From: Endomychus coccineus
Taxonomy: Eukaryota; Arthropoda; Insecta; Coleoptera; Endomychidae
Direction of reading: 5' to 3'
Length of the DNA: 64,000 nucleotides
Assembly: GCA_958510875.1 (NCBI GenBank)
Contig: OY294070.1
Span: 4,836,001-4,900,000 of the forward strand
The position numbers were made by a program, and so were the translations under genes. The notes beneath the pieces are model-generated. The model was not told where the DNA came from. It saw only the letters and a list, made by a program, of their open reading frames with translations, and ran no database searches. This document shows, one piece after another, positions 24,601 to 37,345 of the stretch (positions are counted from its first letter, which is position 1; each line of letters starts with the position of its first letter).

Positions 24601-27600
24601 GCGATTTTCGGTAATATTCTTTTTCTAAACAAAATAAACACCAAAATGTAGTATTCTCTACTATATTGTTATAAAAATTGTCTGAAAACGTATATCTAAT
24701 ATCTGAAAAACCTACTTTATATTCGTGATAGCCAATTCGGTTCATGAATATCCATCTTGGGTTCGTCCACCTCAGGAGCTTGGTGAAAAATTGAGAGTGG
24801 GAACTGCTCCTTCAGTTCATATGGGATGAAACGGTCCTTGGCCTAGGTAGAAAAGAACCTCACTCGTTCCCCCCTAAATTAATATTAATCATAATAATAA
24901 AATAATATTCGCTACTTACGGTTTCTTTTTTATTAACGCACGATGCCGGACATTTACATTCTTCTGTGCACCACCTCTTATATCGCCGACAGTCGCACCT
25001 TCCTCCGCAATAGGTGGTGCACCCGCACCCTCTGTCTGGCGATTTTCGGTAATATTCTTTTTCTAAACAAAATAAACACCAAAATGTAGTATTCTCTACT
25101 ATATTGTTATAAAAATTGTCTGAAAACGTATATCTAATATCTGAAAAACCTACTTTATATTCGTGATAGCCAATTCGGTTCATGAATATCCATCTTGGGT
25201 TCGTCCACCTCAGGAGCTTGGTGAAAAATTGAGAGTGGGAACTGCTCCTTCAGTTCATATGGGATGAAACGGTTCTTGGCCTAGGTAGAAAAGAACCTCA
25301 CTCGTTCCCCCCTAAATTAATATTAATCATAATAATAAAATAATATTCGCTACTTACGGTTTCTTTTTTATTAACGCACGATGCCGGACATTTACATTCT
25401 TCTGTGCACCACCTCTTATACCGCCGACAGTCGCACCTTCCTCCGCAATAGGTGGTGCACCCGCACCCTCTGTCTGGCGATTTTCGGTAATATTCTTTTT
25501 CTAAACAAAATAAACACCAAAATGTAGTATTCTCTACTATATTGTTATAAAAATTGTCTGAAAACGTATATCTAATATCTGAAAAACCTACTTTATATTC
25601 GTGATAGCCAATTCGGTTCATGAATATCCATCTTGGGTTCGTCCACCTCAGGAGCTTGGTGAAAAATTGAGAGTGGGAACTGCTCCTTCAGTTCATATGG
25701 GATGAAACGGTCCTTGGCCTAGGTAGAAAAGAACCTCACTCGTTCCCCCCTAAATTAATATTAATCATAATAATAAAATTATATTCGCTACTTACGGTTT
25801 CTTTTTTATTAACGCACGATGCCGGACATTTACATTCTTCTGTGCACCACCTCTTATACCGCCGACAGTCGCACCTTCCTCCGCAATAGGTGGTGCACCC
25901 GCACCCTCTGTCTGGCGATTTTCGGTAATATTCTTTTTCTAAACAAAATAAACACCAAAATGTAGTATTCTCTACTATATTGTTATAAAAATTGTCTGAA
26001 AACGTATATCTAATATCTGAAAAACCTACTTTATATTCGTGATAGCCAATTCGGTTCATGAATATCCATCTTGGGTTCGTCCACCTCAGGAGCTTGGTGA
26101 AAAATTGAGAGTGGGAACTGCTCCTTCAGTTCATATGGGATGAAACGGTCCTTGGCCTAGGTAGAAAAGAACCTCACTCGTTCCCCCCTAAATTAATATT
26201 AATCATAATAATAAAATAATATTCGCTACTTACGGTTTCTTTTTTATTAACGCACGATGCCGGACATTTACATTCTTCTGTGCACCACCTCTTATACCGC
26301 CGACAGTCGCACCTTCCTCCGCAATAGGTGGTGCACCCGCACCCTCTGTCTGGCGATTTTCGGTAATATTCTTTTTCTAAACAAAATAAACACCAAAATG
26401 TAGTATTCTCTACTATATTGTTATAAAAATTGTCTGAAAACGTATATCTAATATCTGAAAAACCTACTTTATATTCGTGATAGCCAATTCGGTTCATGAA
26501 TATCCATCTTGGGTTCGTCCACCTCAGGAGCTTGGTGAAAAATTGAGAGTGGGAACTGCTCCTTCAGTTCATATGGGATGAAACGGTCCTTGGCCTAGGT
26601 AGAAAAGAACCTCACTCGTTCCCCCCTAAATTAATATTAATCATAATAATAAAATAATATTCGCTACTTACGGTTTCTTTTTTATTAACGCACGATGCCG
26701 GACATTTACATTCTTCTGTGCACCACCTCTTATACCGCCGACAGTCGCACCTTCCTCCGCAATAGGTGGTGCACCCGCACCCTCTGTCTGGCGATTTTCG
26801 GTAATATTCTTTTTCTAAACAAAATAAACACCAAAATGTAGTATTCTCTACTATATTGTTATAAAAATTGTCTGAAAACGTATATCTAATATCTGAAAAA
26901 CCTACTTTATATTCGTGATAGCCAATTCGGTTCATGAATATCCATCTTGGGTTCGTCCACCTCAGGAGCTTGGTGAAAAATTGAGAGTGGGAACTGCTCC
27001 TTCAGTTCATATGGGATGAAACGGTCCTTGGCCTAGGTAGAAAAGAACCTCACTCGTTCCCCCCTAAATTAATATTAATCATAATAATAAAATAATATTC
27101 GCTACTTACGGTTTCTTTTTTATTAACGCACGATGCCGGACATTTACATTCTTCTGTGCACCACCTCTTATACCGCCGACAGTCGCACCTTCCTCCGCAA
27201 TAGGTGGTGCACCCGCACCCTCTGTCTGGCGATTTTCGGTAATATTCTTTTTCTAAACAAAATAAACACCAAAATGTAGTATTCTCTACTATATTGTTAT
27301 AAAAATTGTCTGAAAACGTATATCTAATATCTGAAAAACCTACTTTATATTCGTGATAGCCAATTCGGTTCATGAATATCCATCTTGGGTTCGTCCACCT
27401 CAGGAGCTTGGTGAAAAATTGAGAGTGGGAACTGCTCCTTCAGTTCATATGGGATGAAACGGTCCTTGGCCTAGGTAGAAAAGAACCTCACTCGTTCCCC
27501 CCTAAATTAATATTAATCATAATAATAAAATAATATTCGCTACTTACGGTTTCTTTTTTATTAACGCACGATGCCGGACATTTACATTCTTCTGTGCACC

Positions 27601-30000
27601 ACCTCTTATACCGCCGACAGTCGCACCTTCCTCCGCAATAGGTGGTGCACCCGCACCCTCTGTCTGGCGATTTTCGGTAATATTCTTTTTCTAAACAAAA
27701 TAAACACCAAAATGTAGTATTCTCTACTATATTGTTATAAAAATTGTCTGAAAACGTATATCTAATATCTGAAAAACCTACTTTATATTCGTGATAGCCA
27801 ATTCGGTTCATGAATATCCATCTTGGGTTCGTCCACCTCAGGAGCTTGGTGAAAAATTGAGAGTGGGAACTGCTCCTTCAGTTCATATGGGATGAAACGG
27901 TCCTTGGCCTAGGTAGAAAAGAACCTCACTCGTTCCCCCCTAAATTAATATTAATCATAATAATAAAATAATATTCGCTACTTACGGTTTCTTTTTTATT
28001 AACGCACGATGCCGGACATTTACATTCTTCTGTGCACCACCTCTTATACCGCCGACAGTCGCACCTTCCTCCGCAATAGGTGGTGCACCCGCACCCTCTG
28101 TCTGGCGATTTTCGGTAATATTCTTTTTCTAAACAAAATAAACACCAAAATGTAGTATTCTCTACTATATTGTTATAAAAATTGTCTGAAAACGTATATC
28201 TAATATCTGAAAAACCTACTTTATATTCGTGATAGCCAATTCGGTTCATGAATATCCATCTTGGGTTCGTCCACCTCAGGAGCTTGGTGAAAAATTGAGA
28301 GTGGGAACTGCTCCTTCAGTTCATATGGGATGAAACGGTCCTTGGCCTAGGTAGAAAAGAACCTCACTCGTTCCCCCCTAAATTAATATTAATCATAATA
28401 ATAAAATTATATTCGCTACTTACGGTTTCTTTTTTATTAACGCACGATGCCGGACATTTACATTCTTCTGTGCACCACCTCTTATACCGCCGACAGTCGC
28501 ACCTTCCTCCGCAATAGGTGGTGCACCCGCACCCTCTGTCTGGCGATTTTCGGTAATATTCTTTTTCTAAACAAAATAAACACCAAAATGTAGTATTCTC
28601 TACTATATTGTTATAAAAATTGTCTGAAAACGTATATCTAATATCTGAAAAACCTACTTTATATTCGTGATAGCCAATTCGGTTCATGAATATCCATCTT
28701 GGGTTCGTCCACCTCAGGAGCTTGGTGAAAAATTGAGAGTGGGAACTGCTCCTTCAGTTCATATGGGATGAAACGGTCCTTGGCCTAGGTAGAAAAGAAC
28801 CTCACTCGTTCCCCCCTAAATTAATATTAATCATAATAATAAAATAATATTCGCTACTTACAGTTTCTTTTTTATTAACGCACGATGCCGGACATTTACA
28901 TTCTTCTGTGCACCACCTCTTATATCGCCGACAGTCGCACCTTCCTCCGCAATAGGTGGTGCACCCGCAACCTCTGTCTGGCGATTTTCGGTTATATTCT
29001 TTTTCTAACCAAAATAAACACCAAAATGTAGTATTCTCTACTATATTGTTATAAAAATTGTCTGAAAACGTATATCTAATATCTGAAAAACCTACTTTAT
29101 ATTCGTGATAGCCAATTCGGTTCATGAATATCCATCTTGGGTTCGTCCACCTCAGGAGCTTGGTGAAAAATTGAGAGTGGGAACTGCTCCTTCAGTTCAT
29201 ATGGGATGAAACGGTCCTTGGCCTAGGTAGAAAAGAACCTCACTCGTTCCCCCCTAAATTAATATTAATCATAATAATAAAATAATATTCGCTACTTACG
29301 GTTTCTTTTTTATTAACGCACGATGCCGGACATTTACATTCTTCTGTGCACCACCTCTTATACCGCCGACAGTCGCACCTTCCTCCGCAATAGGTGGTGC
29401 ACCCGCACCCTCTGTCTGGCGATTTTCGGTAATATTCTTTTTCTAAACAAAATAAACACCAAAATGTAGTATTCTCTACTATATTGTTATAAAAATTGTC
29501 TGAAAACGTATATCTAATATCTGAAAAACCTACTTTATATTCGTGATAGCCAATTCGGTTCATGAATATCCATCTTGGGTTCGTCCACCTCAGGAGCTTG
29601 GTGAAAAATTGAGAGTGGGAACTGCTCCTTCAGTTCATATGGGATGAAACGGTCCTTGGCCTAGGTAGAAAAGAACCTCACTCGTTCCCCCCTAAATTAA
29701 TATTAATCATAATAATAAAATAATATTCGCTACTTACAGTTTCTTTTTTATTAACGCACGATGCCGGACATTTACATTCTTCTGTGCACCACCTCTTATA
29801 TCGCCGACAGTCGCACCTTCCTCCGCAATAGGTGGTGCACCCGCACCCTCTGTCTGGCGATTTTCGGTTATATTCTTTTTCTAACCAAAATAAACACCAA
29901 AATGTAGTATTCTCTACTATATTGTTATAAAAATTCTGTGAAAACATATATCTAATATCTGAAATACTTATATTCGTGATAGCCAATTCGGTTCATGAAT
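21693..30000 (-). repeat. tandem array of about 19 units of exactly 438 bp carrying a CXC-like exon
   Basis: Units recur at exact 438-bp steps (frame ends at 21,794, 22,232, 22,670 ... 29,678), with few substitutions and no visible indels until the right edge. On the minus strand nearly every unit has a 143-nt exon (for example 22,872-22,730) with a TTTATTTTGTTTAG acceptor and an ACC|GTAAGTAG donor. The exon encodes a cysteine-rich motif C-x-C-x3-C-x3-C-x-C-x6-C-x3-C-x-C-x3-C. This resembles tesmin/TSO1-type CXC zinc-binding repeats; the resemblance is by spacing only. The unit near 23,546 gains a stop, and the leftmost unit has altered bases around its acceptor. A second coding-like part (FIPYELKEQFPLSIFH) has an upstream in-frame stop in the array units. 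Homogenisation by unequal exchange is likely. Confidence 0.9.
22730..22872 (-). other. representative CXC-like exon of the 438-bp unit
   Basis: Acceptor AG at 22,874-22,873 after a T-rich tract, donor GTAAGT at 22,729. The exon reads KEYYRKSPDRGCGCTTYC, then a GGRCDCRRYKRWC part and CKCPASCVN. Its length is 143 nt (2 mod 3), so joining two such exons changes frame; the second frame is also open but the third has a stop. Equivalent exons lie every 438 bp. Whether any transcript uses them is unknown. Confidence 0.6.
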
Positions 30001-30318
30001 CTTGGGTTTGTCCACCTCAGGAGCTTGGTGAAAAATTGAGAGTGGGAACTGCTCCTTCAGTTCATATGGGATGAAACGGGCCTTGGCCTTTGTAGAAAGG
30101 AACCTCACTGGTTCCCCCCCTAAATTAATATTAATAATAATAATAAAATAATATTCACCACTTACAAGTATTGCGTCTTTTTGATTCTGACAGGATGTTG
30201 CACTGCATTTGCATACTGTTGTACTCCATTTGTCCCATTTACGACAACGGCATCTTCTTTCACAAGAAGTGGTGCACTCGCAGCCTCCGTCTGGTGATCT
30301 TCTGTATCCGACATTCAA
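29968..30318 (-). pseudogene. diverged edge unit of the CXC array
   Basis: A 116-codon frame with the same layout as the array units but clearly diverged: GGCECTTSCERRCRCRKW, then VCKCSATSC, a GTAAGTGG donor-like site and an open downstream part KARFIPYELKEQFPLSIFHQ ending in NWLSRI. Here the second part lacks the in-frame TAG found in the array units (ACA AAG in place of ACC TAG). It therefore looks closer to the ancestral gene end from which the array was amplified. I see no further upstream exon with confidence. Parent gene not recognised. Confidence 0.5.
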
Positions 30319-30420
30319 TTCTGTTCATGAATATCCATCTTTATGGAAATTATGTCTCATTTATGACAAATTTCCACAAACATTTTCCGACATCCCATCA
30401 AAGACAGATGTGATATGAAC

Positions 30421-31417
30421 TGCGGGAGAAGGTAAAAAAACATAAGTTTCTACCGAATTCCATAAAAATCGAAGCAAACGTTTGGGAAAGTATACTCTTC
30501 AAAGGAATGATGAATTATGAATTTTGTATCATTACTTCAAAGAGTCAGCTGTTTACTTATTGTGGATCTCATGTCTAACATTATTCTACATCTAAATGAT
30601 CACAACAAAGAACAACATCAATTTCGTTCCTCCCCACTACTAACATCATTCTACATCTGCATGATAAGTCAATAAGGAACAATAGCAATTTCATTCTTAA
30701 CTATATGAGATTCTGAAAATCTGAAAGCGCTAAAAAAATTTTAATGTGCTACCTAATCATGTAACACATGTACTTGAAATCTTCTAATAAGTGGATTCTA
30801 CTCCTGGGATGAATATCACCGCGAAACAAGTTCATATGTGCCGACCCACACTTGTTAGGCCGATTAACTTTCACCCTATTCAGTAGGGTGGTCAGTTCCT
30901 CGGTCTCTCGACAGGATTCAGATGGCCCCTGTAAGAAGCCATCCGATGTGGGATTAGGAGGTTAGGAGGGCCCTTGTAATAAGGAGCCCTCCTGTGAGGA
31001 GGGGAGGACTGGGGACTCTTGTGAGGAGCCCTCAGGTAAAGGAAGGGGATGTGAGGACTCCTGTAAGGAGCCCTCTTTTTGGGGGAAGGGAGAAGAGGGG
31101 GTAAGAGGACCCCTGGGAGGAGCCCTCTTGGGTTTTTGGTTTAAAAGTTTTAGGTTCCATAGGATCTGCAACCCAGATCTTTCAGCCAAAGGCACGGTAT
31201 CTTAACACCTAAGCTTGGGGGATGTTTATCGACTTTCCGGTCTAGATCCGCTGTGTTCAGTAAATAGCAGGGCCACCTCTGGCAGGGTGCGATTCTTTAT
31301 CGCGTACAGACGGTCTTGGCTCAGCTTCCTCGAAATACATAGTCCTTTGAAAGATCCATAAAATGTAATTCTAAATATTCATGTACTATATTGTACATCG
31401 TAGTTATTTAACTTGTC
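30421..31417. other. unassigned stretch with GC-rich low-complexity patch
   Basis: 30,421-30,880 is AT-rich with no gene. 30,880-31,330 is unusually GC-rich: short imperfect repeats around GGAGCCCTC (30,960-31,125), then a GGCAGGGTGCGATTC-type stretch that looks transposon-derived. The 77-codon minus-strand Pro/Ser/Glu-rich frame at 30,962-31,195 follows from the repeat and is not called as a gene. Confidence 0.5.
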
Positions 31418-34400
31418 AGGCCCATTGAAAAATCCCACAGTTTATGGAAAAAAAATGCGATAATTTTTTTATTGCCTAGCCCTAGCTAATTGCAATAAAT
31501 AATATTCTATAATATAAACCAGCCAATTGAAAAATTCCACAGTTTTTGAAACAATAATGCGATAATTTTTTATTGCCTAACTAATTGCAATAGATAATAT
31601 TCTATAATATAAACCAGCCCATTGAAAAATCACAATTTTTGAAACAATAATTCGATAATTTTTTTTATAGCCTAACTAATTGCAATAAATGATATTCTAT
31701 AATATAAACCAGCCAATTGGAAAATCCCACAGTTTTTGAAACAATAATGCGATAATTTTTTATTGCCTACCTAATTGCAATAGATAATATTCTATAATAT
31801 AAACCAGCCCATTGAAAAATCACAATTTTTGAAACAATAAATGATATTCTATAATTTAAACCAGCCCATTGAAAAATTCCACAGTTTTTGAAACAATAAT
31901 GCGATAATGTTTTTATTGCCTAACTAATTACAATAAATAGTATTTTATCGATTTTATATAGAAAATGCCGTTTCTGGATGGACTGGGCTTAGCTTGACAA
32001 TCAAACTAGCCCAGCCCATCGAAAAAAACCTACAGTTTTTAAAACAATGATGCGATAATTTTTTTTGCCTAGCTAATTGCAATAAATAATATTCTATAAT
32101 ATAAACCAGCCAATTGGAAAATCCCACAGTTTTTGAAACAATAATGCGATAATTTTTTATTGCCTACTTAATTGCAATAGATAATATTCTATAATATAAA
32201 CCAGCCCATTGAAAAATCACAATTTTTGAAACAATAATTCGATAATTTTTTTTATAGCCTAACTCATTGCAATAAATGATATTCTATAATTTAAACCAGC
32301 CCATTGAAAAATTCCACAGTTTTTGAAACAATAATGCGATAATTTTTTCATTGCCTAACTAATTACAATAAATAGTATTTTATCGATTTTATATAGAAAA
32401 TGCCGTTTCTGGATGGACTGGGCTTAGCTTGACAATCAAACTAGCCCAGCCCATCGAAAAAAACCTACAGTTTTTAAAACAATGATGCGATAATTTTTTT
32501 TTGCCTAGCTAATTGCAATAAATAATATTCTATAATATAAACCAGCCAATTGGAAAATCCCACAGTTGTTGGAACAATAATGCGATAATTTTTTATTGCC
32601 TAACTAATTGCAATAGATAATATTCTATAATATAAACCAGCCCATTGAAAAATCACAATTTTTGAAACAATAATGCGATAATTTTTTTATTGCCTAACTA
32701 ATTACAATAAATAGTATTTTATCGATTTTATATAGAAAATGCCGTTTCTGGATGGACTGGGCTTAGCTTGACAATCAAACTAGCCCAGCCCATCGAAAAA
32801 AACCTACAGTTTTTAAAACAATGATGCGATAATTTTTTTTTGCCTAGCTAATTGCAATAAATAATATTCTATAATATAAACCAGCCAATTGGAAAATCCC
32901 ACAGTTTTTGAAACAATGATGCGATAATTTTTTTTTGCCTAGCTAATTGCAATAAATAATATTCTATAATATAAACCAGCCAATTGGAAAATCCCACAGT
33001 TTTTGAAACAATAATGCGATAATTTTTTATTGCCTACCTAATTGCAATAGATAATATTCTATAATATAAACCAGCCCATTGAAAAATCACAATTTTTGAA
33101 ACAATAATTCGATAATTTTTTTTATAGCCTAACTCATTGCAATAAATGATATTCTATAATTTAAACCAGCCCATTGAAAAATTCCACAGTTTTTGAAACA
33201 ATAATGCGATAATGTTTTTATTGCCTAACTAATTACAATAAATAGTATTTTATCGATTTTATATAGAAAATGCCGTTTCTGGATGGACTGGGCTTAGCTT
33301 GACAATCAAACTAGCCCAGCCCATCGAAAAAAACCTACAGTTTTTAAAACAATGATGCGATAATTTTTTTTGCCTACCTAATTGCAATAAATAATATTCT
33401 ATAATATAAACCAGCCAATTGGAAAATCCCACAGTTTTTGAAACAATAATGCGATAATTTTTTATTGCCTACCTAATTGCAATAGATAATATTCTATAAT
33501 ATAAACCAGCCCATTGAAAAATCACAATTTTTGAAACAATAATTCGATAATTTTTTTTATAGCCTAACTCATTGCAATAAATGATATTCTATAATTTAAA
33601 CCAGCCCATTGAAAAATTCCACAGTTTTTGAAACAATAATGCGATAATGTTTTTATTGCCTAACTAATTACAATAAATAGTATTTTATCGATTTTATATA
33701 GAAAATGCCGTTTCTGGATGGACTGGGCTTAGCTTGACAATCAAACTAGCCCAGCCCATCGAAAAAAACCTACAGTTTTTAAAACAATGATGCGAATTTT
33801 TTTTGCCTAGCTAATTGCAATAAATAATATTCTATAATATAAACCAGCCAATTGGAAAATCCCACAGTTTTTGAAACAATAATGCGATAATTTTTTATTG
33901 CCTACCTAATTGCAATAGATAATATTCTATAATATAAACCAGCCCATTGAAAAATCACAATTTTTGAAACAATAATTCGATAATTTTTTTTATAGCCTAA
34001 CTCATTGCAATAAATGATATTCTATAATTTAAACCAGCCCATTGAAAAATTCCACAGTTTTTGAAACAATAATGCGATAATTTTTTTATTGCCTAACTAA
34101 TTACAATAAATAGTATTTTATCGATTTTATATAGAAAATGCCGTTTCTGGATGGACTGGGCTTAGCTTGACAATCAAACTAGCCCAGCCCATCGAAAAAA
34201 ACCTACAGTTTTTAAAACAATGATGCGATAATTTTTGTTTGCCTAGCTAATTGCAATAAATAATATTCTATAATATAAACCAGCCAATTGGAAAATCCCA
34301 CAGTTTTTGAAACAATAATGCGATAATTTTTTATTGCCTACATAATTGCAATAGATAATATTCTATAATATAAACCAGCCCATTGAAAAATCACAATTTT

Positions 34401-35940
34401 TGAAACAATAATTCGATAATTTTTTTTATAGCCTAACTCATTGCAATAAATGATATTCTATAATTTAAACCAGCCCATTGAAAAATTCCACAGTTTTTGA
34501 AACAATAATGCGATAATGTTTTTATTGCCTAACTAATTACAATAAATAGTATTTATCGATTTTATATAGAAAATGCCGTTTCTGGATGGACTGGGCTTAG
34601 CTTGACAATCAAACTAGCCCAGCCCATCGAAAAAAACCTACAGTTTTTAAAACAATGATGCGATAATTTTTTTTGCCTAGCTAATTGCAATAAATAATAT
34701 TCTATAATATAAACCAGCCAATTGGAAAATCCCACAGTTTTTGAAACAATAATGCGATAATTTTTTATTGCCTACCTAATTGCAATAGATAATATTCTAT
34801 AATATAAACCAGCCTATTGAAAAATCACAATTTTTGAAACAATAATTCGATAATTTTTTTTATAGCCTAACTCATTGCAATAAATGATATTCTATAATCT
34901 AAACCAGCCCATTGAAAAATTCCACAGTTTTTGAAACAATAATGCGATAATTTTTTTATTGCCTAACTAATTACAATAAATAGTATTTTATCGATTTTAT
35001 ATAGAAAATGCCGTTTCTGGATGGACTGGGCTTAGCTTGACAATCAAACTAGCCCAGCCCATCGAAAAAAACCTACAGTTTTTAAAACAATGATGCGATA
35101 ATTTTTTTTTGCCTAGCTAATTGCAATAAATAATATTCTATAATATAAACCAGCCAATTGGAAAATCCCACAGTTGTTGGAACAATAATGCGATAATTTT
35201 TTATTGCCTAACTAATTGCAATAGATAATATTCTATAATATAAACCAGCCCATTGAAAAATCACAATTTTTGAAACAATAATGCGATAATTTTTTTATTG
35301 CCTAACTAATTACAATAAATAGTATTTTATCGATTTTATATAGAAAATGCCGTTTCTGGATGGACTGGGCTTAGCTTGACAATCAAACTAGCCCAGCCCA
35401 TCGAAAAAAACCTACAGTTTTTAAAACAATGATGCGATAATTTTTTTTTGCCTAGCTAATTGCAATAAATAATATTCTATAATATAAACCAGCCAATTGG
35501 AAAATCCCACAGTTTTTGAAACAATAATGCGATAATTTTTTATTGCCTACCTAATTGCAATAGATAATATTCTATAATATAAACCAGCCCATTGAAAAAT
35601 CACAATTTTTGAAACAATAATTCGATAATTTTTTTTATAGCCTAACCAATTGCAATAAATGATATTCTATAATTTAAACCAGCCCATTGAACAATTCCAC
35701 AGTTTATGAAACAATAATGCGATAATTTTTTTATTGCCTAACTAATTGCAATAAATAGTATTTTATCGATTTTATATAGAAGATACCGTTTCTGGATGGG
35801 CCTGGGCTTAGTTGACAGTCAAACTAGCCCAGTCCATCGAAAAATCCCACAGTTCTTGAAACAATAATGCGATTTTTTTTTTATTTGCCAACTAATTCAA
35901 TAAATAATATTTTATCGATTTCAAATAGAAAATACCGTTT
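31418..35940. repeat. AT-rich satellite with higher-order repeat structure
   Basis: Monomers of about 95 bp share ATATAAACCAGCC(C/A)ATTG, CACAGTTTTTGAAACAATAA and GCCTAACTAATTGCAATA. They are grouped in a higher-order unit marked by GCCGTTTCTGGATGGACTGG, which recurs at about 31,967, 32,402, 32,741, 33,272, 33,707, 34,140, 34,574, 35,010, 35,349 and 35,786. Spacing is about 435 bp, with 339- and 531-bp variants equal to loss or gain of one monomer. Each higher-order unit holds a CTGGGCT/AGCCCAG hairpin. The edges (31,418-31,960 and 35,780-35,940) are more diverged. Confidence 0.93.
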
Positions 35941-36857
35941 TTGGTAACTTGACTGTCATGCTAACCCCACCACACCATATTTAAAAAAATACTAATGCTA
36001 AAATTTTTTTCTCATTGACAAATGCGATTCATTACTTCATTATAAAAAGAAACACGAACTTAAAATGAACAATTTTATTAAATTATTATGCTAAACCTAA
36101 CAGAATATACAATACAACAGCAGGAATAATGTAAGAGGGTGAAGGTGTAATTAAATCTATTGTAATCCTTAAACTGGACATTCGAAATATCCTAATTTCA
36201 AGTAAATATCCTTTTGAACAATTGGGAAAAATTGAATTCGAACAATTTTCCTTCAAAATTCCATTCGAATAATTTACCTGTTACCTACTTTCTAGAGGGC
36301 TATAAGCTCACTTACGAAGCATTTTTCGACCCTCTTTCCTCTTAAAATCATCCGAGTAATAAGTTCCTGATGAAAATAACGTTTTTTTTTCGTATACCTA
36401 CTCATCGAATTTATTTTGACTGTTGTCAACTCCAAACGTTATTTGAGCATACATTCGAGAGATGGTGAATAAAAATATAGGGTGCGCACTATTTCATGTC
36501 AAACAGGCAAGATTTTAAACCCTTCAAAATGCAACTAAATAAATTTTGTTTCGGTAAACTTTTTGTTCTCATCTTTTGTATATTCGTGTACCTACTATGG
36601 TTTGGGAGTGAACAATGATGGCAAGTGAAATAGTGCTCACTTTGTATATCATCCAATCACATATCCTTGCTGTCAAATCTGAATGTTATAATAATTGTAT
36701 GGTACAAATGCAGCCTGTAAAAAGTGTTTTGAATGTATATATGATATATTATATATAATGTTATAATACAGTTGAGCAAAAATGAGCTTCCATTAAATGA
36801 TTATTAGCATAGTGCATTTAGTTGAGGAAATAAAGCAGAAAAGGTAAAAAAAAAATT
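35941..36857. other. AT-rich intergenic, no gene seen
   Basis: No ORF above background and no repeat that I recognise. AT-rich runs around 36,720-36,780. Confidence 0.5.
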
Positions 36858-37345
36858 GTCCGAACCAATTTGGATGATTTTGTTTGATCGATTCTAAGTC
36901 ATTTAAAAAAAATTTTACCAGTTTATTTTTTCATGATATGCATTTTAGCATTTCTACAGGGTAAAATGCATCTTTTTAAATGGATTTTCAGGAGATAATA
37001 TTTAAAATGTTGAAAAAATTGGTCAAAATAGGAATTTCTTAATCGGAGGTTTTTGGGGTTGCTGATCACGAAAGTATCAGGATGCCGAGGCTCAGGTGCG
37101 TGGTAGTTCGAATGTGGCATCGGAATCGTGATCAGTAACCCCAAAAACCTCCGACTAAGAAATTCTAGCCTATTTTGCCTAGTATTTGCCCATTTTTAAT
37201 ATTATCTCCTGAAAATGCATTAGAAAAGATACATTTTCCTCTATAGAAATACTAAAATGCATATCATGAAACAATAAAACGGTTTAATTTTCTTTCAAAT
37301 GATTTGTAGAATCGATTTAAAAAGAATCATCAAAATCTAAGTCAT
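36858..37345. repeat. 0.49-kb foldback repeat
   Basis: Imperfect palindrome centred near 37,100: GAATTTCTTAATCGGAGG at 37,031 returns as CCTCCGACTAAGAAATTC, and TTTCATGATATGCATTTTAG returns inverted near 37,255. A TTTTTGGGGTTGCTGATCACG motif flanks the centre on both arms. No ORF of interest. Confidence 0.8.

Noticed and set aside
21693..30320. Regular spaced repeats that might be taken for a CRISPR array
   Set aside because: Units are 438 bp, lack unique spacers and carry eukaryotic splice sites; the window is an insect genome.
30962..31195. Pro/Ser/Glu-rich 77-codon frame
   Set aside because: It results from GC-rich imperfect short repeats; no start context or family.
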